Source of the DNA: Azonexus sp.
GTDB taxonomy: Bacteria; Pseudomonadota; Gammaproteobacteria; Burkholderiales; Rhodocyclaceae
Direction of reading: 5' to 3'
DNA length: 9,258 nt
NCBI GenBank assembly: GCA_031285115.1
Contig: JAITWU010000062.1
Span: forward strand, 1 to 9,258
Part shown: positions 6,173-9,258 of the stretch, in pieces
Layout: each line of letters opens with the position of its first letter
Position numbering within the stretch: position 1 is the first letter of the stretch
Program-made: the position numbers and the translations under genes
The notes under the pieces: model-generated
Seen by the model: the letters and a program-made list of their open reading frames with translations, nothing else
Databases searched by the model: none
What the model was told of the DNA's origin: nothing

Positions 6173-6976
6173 TTGTCTGACGATATTCTGGTCGATGTCG
6201 AAGACCTGCACTTCAATTACGACGGGCGGCCGGTGTTGCAGGGGATCAATATCAAGATTCCGCGCGGCAAGGTGGTGGCCATCATGGGCGGTTCGGGCTG
6301 CGGCAAGACGACGCTGCTGCGCTGCATCGGCGGGCAGTTGAAGCCGAGCGGCGGGCGGGTGCGGGTCGGGCAGCATTTTCTGTCGGAGATGTCGCAGAAA
6401 GAGCTGTACGGCATCCGCCGCCATCTTGGCATGTTGTTCCAGTTTGGCGCGTTGTTTACCGATATGTCGGTGTTCGACAATGTGGCTTTCCCGATCCGCG
6501 AACATACCGACCTGCCGGAAGCGATGATCCGCGATCTGGTCTTGATGAAGCTCGCCGCCGTCGGTCTGCGCGGGGCGCATGGGTTGATGCCGGGCGAGCT
6601 TTCCGGCGGCATGGCGCGGCGGGTGGCGCTGGCCCGCGCTGTGGCGCTCGATCCGCTGCTGGTGATGTATGACGAGCCGTTTACCGGACTCGACCCGATT
6701 TCGCTCGGCGTCATCGGCCAGTTGATCCGCAAATTGAACGATGCGCTGGGCGCGACCTCGATCATGGTCACCCACGATATTCAGGAGTCGCTCCTGATCG
6801 TCGATTACATCTATTTCATTTCGGCGGGCCGCATCGTCGCTGAAGGCACGCCGGATGAACTGCGTGGATCGAGCGATCCTTTCGTCCATCAATTCCTCAA
6901 TGCCGAAGCCAACGGGCCGGTGCCTTTCAATTATCCCGCGCCGCCCTTGCGCGATGATTTTTTGAGGGCCGTATGA
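6173..6976 (+). CDS. mlaF: Phospholipid transport ABC ATPase MlaF
   Basis: The 267-residue nucleotide-binding subunit of the MlaFEDB inner-membrane complex, which uses ATP to move phospholipids between the inner membrane and the periplasmic carrier MlaC. All ABC motifs are present: Walker A GGSGCGKT (39-46), Q-loop Q90, signature LSGGM (143-147), Walker B LLVMYDEP (162-169) with catalytic E168, D-loop GLD (172-174) and H-loop H201. The signature ends in M rather than Q, as is common in the Mla family. The start is TTG at 6173; no ATG, GTG or TTG lies upstream in frame within the leader, and the next Met is residue 38, inside the nucleotide-binding core. The stop overlaps the mlaE start as ATGA. 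Its promoter and a leader hairpin lie in the 73-base gap before it. Confidence 0.95.
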   Translation: MSDDILVDVEDLHFNYDGRPVLQGINIKIPRGKVVAIMGGSGCGKTTLLRCIGGQLKPSGGRVRVGQHFLSEMSQKELYGIRRHLGMLFQFGALFTDMSVFDNVAFPIREHTDLPEAMIRDLVLMKLAAVGLRGAHGLMPGELSGGMARRVALARAVALDPLLVMYDEPFTGLDPISLGVIGQLIRKLNDALGATSIMVTHDIQESLLIVDYIYFISAGRIVAEGTPDELRGSSDPFVHQFLNAEANGPVPFNYPAPPLRDDFLRAV

Positions 6977-7764
6977 AAAGCCCCGTGACTTTGTTGCGCG
7001 AACTGGGGGCTGGCGTCACCGAGCGCGTCTGGCGGCTGGGTTTCGCCATGCGTTTTCTCGTCGCCGTGCTGCGCTTTTCCGGCGTTATTTTCAGCCGCCC
7101 GCAATTGACGGCGCGGGAAATTTATTTCAGCGGCGCTTTGTCCTTGCTGATTATTTCCATTTCCGGCCTGTTCGTCGGTCTGGTGCTGGGTTTGCAGGGT
7201 TTTGAGACCTTGCAGCGTTTTGGTTCGACCGAGGTCTTGGGCAGTCTCGTCGCCCTCTCTCTGGTGCGCGAACTGGGGCCGGTGGTCGCTGCCTTGTTGT
7301 TCGCGGCGCGGGCCGGTTCGGCGATTACGGCGGAAATCGGCCTGATGAAAACGACTGAGCAGTTGAAGGCGATGGACATGATGGGCGTCAATCCGCTGGC
7401 CCGCGTCGTCGCCCCGCGCTTTTGGGGCGGCGTCATTGCGATGCCGCTGCTGGCGGCGCTGTTTTCGGCGATGGGCGTGTTGGGCGGCTGGCTCATCGGC
7501 GTCGTTTTCATCGGCGTCGATGATGGCGCGTTCTGGTCGCAGATGCAGGGCAGCGTCGATTTTCGCTACGATATTGTCAATGGCGTCATCAAAAGTTTTG
7601 TCTTTGGCTTTGCGGTGTCGCTGATTGCCGTGTTTGAAGGCTACGATTCCGTATCCACCGCCGAGGGCGTATCGCGGGCGATTACGCGCACCGTGGTGAC
7701 TTCGGCGCTGACGATTCTGGCGCTCGATTTTATTCTGACTGCATTCATGTTTCGGGGGGCTTAA
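6973..7764 (+). CDS. mlaE: Phospholipid transport permease MlaE
   Basis: A 263-residue integral inner-membrane permease, the usual family length. It is the membrane core of the MlaFEDB complex and forms the lipid path below the MlaD ring. An amphipathic N-terminal part (1-45) is followed by hydrophobic segments at about 53-76, 88-112, 150-182, 205-222 and 240-260. The family's cytoplasmic coupling segment is clear: ARAGSAITAEIGLMKTTEQL (112-131), which contacts the MlaF ATPase. The closing stretch RAITRTVVTSALTILALDF (235-253) is also typical. The ATG shares four bases with the mlaF stop, and GAGGG stands 4 bases ahead, so translation is coupled. Confidence 0.95.
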   Translation: MKSPVTLLRELGAGVTERVWRLGFAMRFLVAVLRFSGVIFSRPQLTAREIYFSGALSLLIISISGLFVGLVLGLQGFETLQRFGSTEVLGSLVALSLVRELGPVVAALLFAARAGSAITAEIGLMKTTEQLKAMDMMGVNPLARVVAPRFWGGVIAMPLLAALFSAMGVLGGWLIGVVFIGVDDGAFWSQMQGSVDFRYDIVNGVIKSFVFGFAVSLIAVFEGYDSVSTAEGVSRAITRTVVTSALTILALDFILTAFMFRGA

Positions 7765-8235
7765 ATGAGCCGCAGCACCATTGACCTGTGGGTCGGCATT
7801 TTTACCGCCATCGGTATCGCTTCACTCCTCTTTCTGGCGCTCAAGGTGGGCAATCTGTCGTCCGCCAATCTCTCCAACACCTATACGCTGGAAGCGCGTT
7901 TCGACAATATCGGCGGCCTCAAGGCGCGCGGCCCGGTCAAAAGCGCCGGTGTTCTGGTCGGGCGGATTACCAACATTACCTTCGACCCGGATAAATACGA
8001 CGCCGTGGTGACGATGGCCATTGATGGCCGCTACCACTTTTCGCGCGACACCATCGCCGCCATTTATACGGCGGGTTTGCTCGGCGAGCAGTACGTCGGC
8101 CTCACGGTCGGCGGCGACGAGGCAATGTACAAGGCGGGCGAGACGATCCGGAAAACGCAGTCGGCAGTCGTGCTGGAGCAACTGATCAGCCAGTTTCTCT
8201 TTAGCAAGGCGGCGGAAGGGGAGGGGACGAAATGA
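7765..8235 (+). CDS. mlaD: MCE-domain phospholipid transport protein MlaD
   Basis: A 156-residue protein with one N-terminal membrane anchor (about 8-28) and a single periplasmic MCE domain (about 39-117). In this family it forms a hexameric ring on the MlaE permease through which lipid passes to or from MlaC. Visible hallmarks are FDNIGGLKARGPVKSAGVLVG (46-66) and TAGLLGEQYVGL (102-113). The C-terminal tail (about 130-150) is helical and hydrophobic, as expected for the pore-forming helix bundle (VVLEQLISQFLF). It is somewhat shorter than the E. coli protein. The ATG directly follows the mlaE TAA, with a G-run 5 bases ahead, and its own stop overlaps the mlaA start. Confidence 0.94.
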   Translation: MSRSTIDLWVGIFTAIGIASLLFLALKVGNLSSANLSNTYTLEARFDNIGGLKARGPVKSAGVLVGRITNITFDPDKYDAVVTMAIDGRYHFSRDTIAAIYTAGLLGEQYVGLTVGGDEAMYKAGETIRKTQSAVVLEQLISQFLFSKAAEGEGTK

Positions 8236-8945
8236 GCCGGAACAACTTTTGGCGTGGCTCCCTGCTGGCTGCTCTGCTGGCGGTGGCGGGCGTTGCTATG
8301 GCTGAAGAAACGGGCAACCCGCGTGACCCGTATGAAGGTTTCAACCGCGCCATGTTCGCCGTCAATGAAGTGGTCGATACCTACGCCGCCAAGCCGGTCG
8401 CCCAAGCCTATGACAATGCCACGCCCTTGCCGGTCAAGGCGGCGGTCGGCAATTTTTTCGGCAATGTCGGCGACCTGTGGGTTGGCGTGAACAACGCCTT
8501 GCAGGGTAAGCCAAGTGATGCTGGCAGCGACTTCGCCCGACTATTGATCAACTCGACCGTCGGCATCTTCGGCCTCTTTGATGTCGCCAGCGAACTGGGC
8601 CTTGAGCATCACGACGAAGATTTCGGCCAGACGCTTGCCGTCTGGGGCGTCAGCGACGGCGGCTATATTTTCCTGCCGGTGCTCGGCCCGCGCACCGTGC
8701 GCGACACGGCGGCTTTTGGCGTTGATTACCTGGCCGATCCGGTGCGCAGCGTCGAACCCGTCCGCGTCAGCAATGGCGCGACGCTGACGCGCTTCGTCGA
8801 TATTCGCGCCGGGCTGCTGCCGACCGACACCATCGTCAATGAAGCGGCGCTCGACAAATACGCCTATATCCGCGACGCCTACCTGCAACGGCGGCGCAAC
8901 CTCATATTCGATGGCCGCCCGCCACGGCTCGATGACGACTATTGA
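8232..8945 (+). CDS. mlaA: MlaA/VacJ outer-membrane protein lacking a lipobox cysteine
   Basis: A 237-residue MlaA (VacJ) protein, which in relatives sits in the outer membrane with porins and extracts phospholipids misplaced in the outer leaflet, passing them to MlaC. Family features are DPYEGFNRAMFAVN (32-45), NFFGNVGDLWVGVNNALQGK (74-93), INSTVGIFGLFDVAS (106-120) and FGQTLAVWGV (131-140). Characterised MlaA proteins are lipoproteins with a conserved cysteine after the signal peptide. Here the leader (about 1-24) ends GVAMA before EETG, which fits signal peptidase I cleavage, and the protein contains no cysteine at all. It is therefore probably not lipidated. The ATG overlaps the mlaD stop (ATGA) and follows a strong GGGAGGGG at 8219-8226. 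Lying between mlaD and mlaC differs from E. coli, where mlaA is elsewhere. Family identity is firm; the missing anchor is read directly from the bases. Confidence 0.94.
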   Translation: MSRNNFWRGSLLAALLAVAGVAMAEETGNPRDPYEGFNRAMFAVNEVVDTYAAKPVAQAYDNATPLPVKAAVGNFFGNVGDLWVGVNNALQGKPSDAGSDFARLLINSTVGIFGLFDVASELGLEHHDEDFGQTLAVWGVSDGGYIFLPVLGPRTVRDTAAFGVDYLADPVRSVEPVRVSNGATLTRFVDIRAGLLPTDTIVNEAALDKYAYIRDAYLQRRRNLIFDGRPPRLDDDY

Positions 8946-8965
8946 TTTGTCTTTACGGAAACGCC

Positions 8966-9258
8966 ATGAACCTCATGAAAAAACTACTCGCCTTCTTTGC
9001 CATCCTTGGCCTGACCCTGCCGGTTCTCGCCCAGCAGGCCCCGAATGAACTGGTGCAGAAAGTCACCGACGAAGTGCTCGAAATCGTTCGCGGCGACCGC
9101 GACATCCAGAGCGGCAACACCGCCAAAATCCTCGCCCTGGTCGACCAGAAAGTGCTGCCCAATTTCAACTTCACCCGCATGACCGCGCTCGCCGTTGGCC
9201 GCGACTGGCGCACGGCCAGCCCGCAGCAGCAGCAGCAATTGACCGAACAGTTCAAAAC
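8966..9258 (+). CDS. mlaC: Periplasmic phospholipid carrier MlaC (3' end cut by window)
   Basis: The first 97 codons of MlaC/Ttg2D, the soluble periplasmic protein that ferries phospholipid between outer-membrane MlaA and inner-membrane MlaFED. The start MNLMKKLLAFFAILGLTLPVLA is a Sec signal peptide, probably cleaved after LPVLA (about residue 22). The mature part, with PNELVQKVTDEVLEIVRGD and VDQKVLPNFNFTRMTALAVGRDW, matches the N-terminal half of the family. Met4 (8975) is an alternative start that would shorten only the leader. Five glutamines in a row (87-91) sit where relatives have a Q/E-rich helix start. The gene lies 20 bases after mlaA and belongs to the same operon. About half of the usual length is missing because the window ends; mlaB may follow. 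Confidence 0.92.
   Translation, partial: MNLMKKLLAFFAILGLTLPVLAQQAPNELVQKVTDEVLEIVRGDRDIQSGNTAKILALVDQKVLPNFNFTRMTALAVGRDWRTASPQQQQQLTEQFK

Noticed and set aside
6137..6892. 251-codon minus-strand open frame opposite mlaF
   Set aside because: It is antisense to a fully recognised ABC ATPase; the His/Gln/Arg-rich translation is a shadow of that gene.
9224..9238. CAG/CAA run in mlaC as an expandable repeat
   Set aside because: Only five glutamine codons, at a position where MlaC relatives are already Gln/Glu-rich; this is ordinary coding sequence.

Overview
The window looks like chromosomal DNA from a GC-rich Gram-negative bacterium. It is most likely a betaproteobacterium, and Rhodocyclales or a relative is my best guess. 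The guess rests on the protein styles, an mla operon that carries mlaA between mlaD and mlaC, and GCTAnAATCGC-type -10 boxes. No rRNA, tRNA, CRISPR array, transposase or phage gene is visible. The first 50 bases are a pure C run, which looks like a contig end or sequencing artefact.

Positions 51-370 hold no believable gene. They contain C/T-G/A hairpin repeats of the kind scattered between proteobacterial genes. These are flanked by a 16-bp inverted repeat (130-145 and 346-361), and the stretch ends in a perfect 18-bp palindrome across the stop codon of the first gene. From 371 to 3132, on the minus strand, lie two translationally coupled genes. The upstream one encodes a sigma-54-dependent response regulator (REC, AAA+, Fis-type HTH). 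The downstream one encodes an ExeA/GspA-like AAA ATPase with one membrane segment and a C-terminal SPOR-like domain.

About 100 bases (3133-3239) separate this pair from the plus-strand genes. The gap holds back-to-back -10 elements with a hyphenated palindrome between them. On the plus strand, 3240-5570 encodes a 776-residue protein of unknown function with two N-terminal membrane segments and a helical, TPR-like C-terminal half. Seven bases later comes a small gamma-glutamylcyclotransferase/AIG2-like protein (5578-6099).

From 6173 to the window end runs mlaF-mlaE-mlaD-mlaA-mlaC (mlaC cut by the edge). This is the retrograde phospholipid transport system that keeps the outer membrane asymmetric: MlaA takes misplaced phospholipid from the outer membrane, MlaC carries it through the periplasm, and the MlaFED ABC complex at the inner membrane receives it. 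The genes overlap by 4 bp, abut, or are separated by about 20 bp, so they should form one operon. Two details are unusual: MlaA has no lipobox cysteine, and mlaF starts at TTG just after a small hairpin at the predicted 5' end of its mRNA.

The least understood part is the divergent block of regulator, AAA-SPOR ATPase and 776-residue membrane protein. It may be a single functional unit, but the sequence alone does not show what it does.
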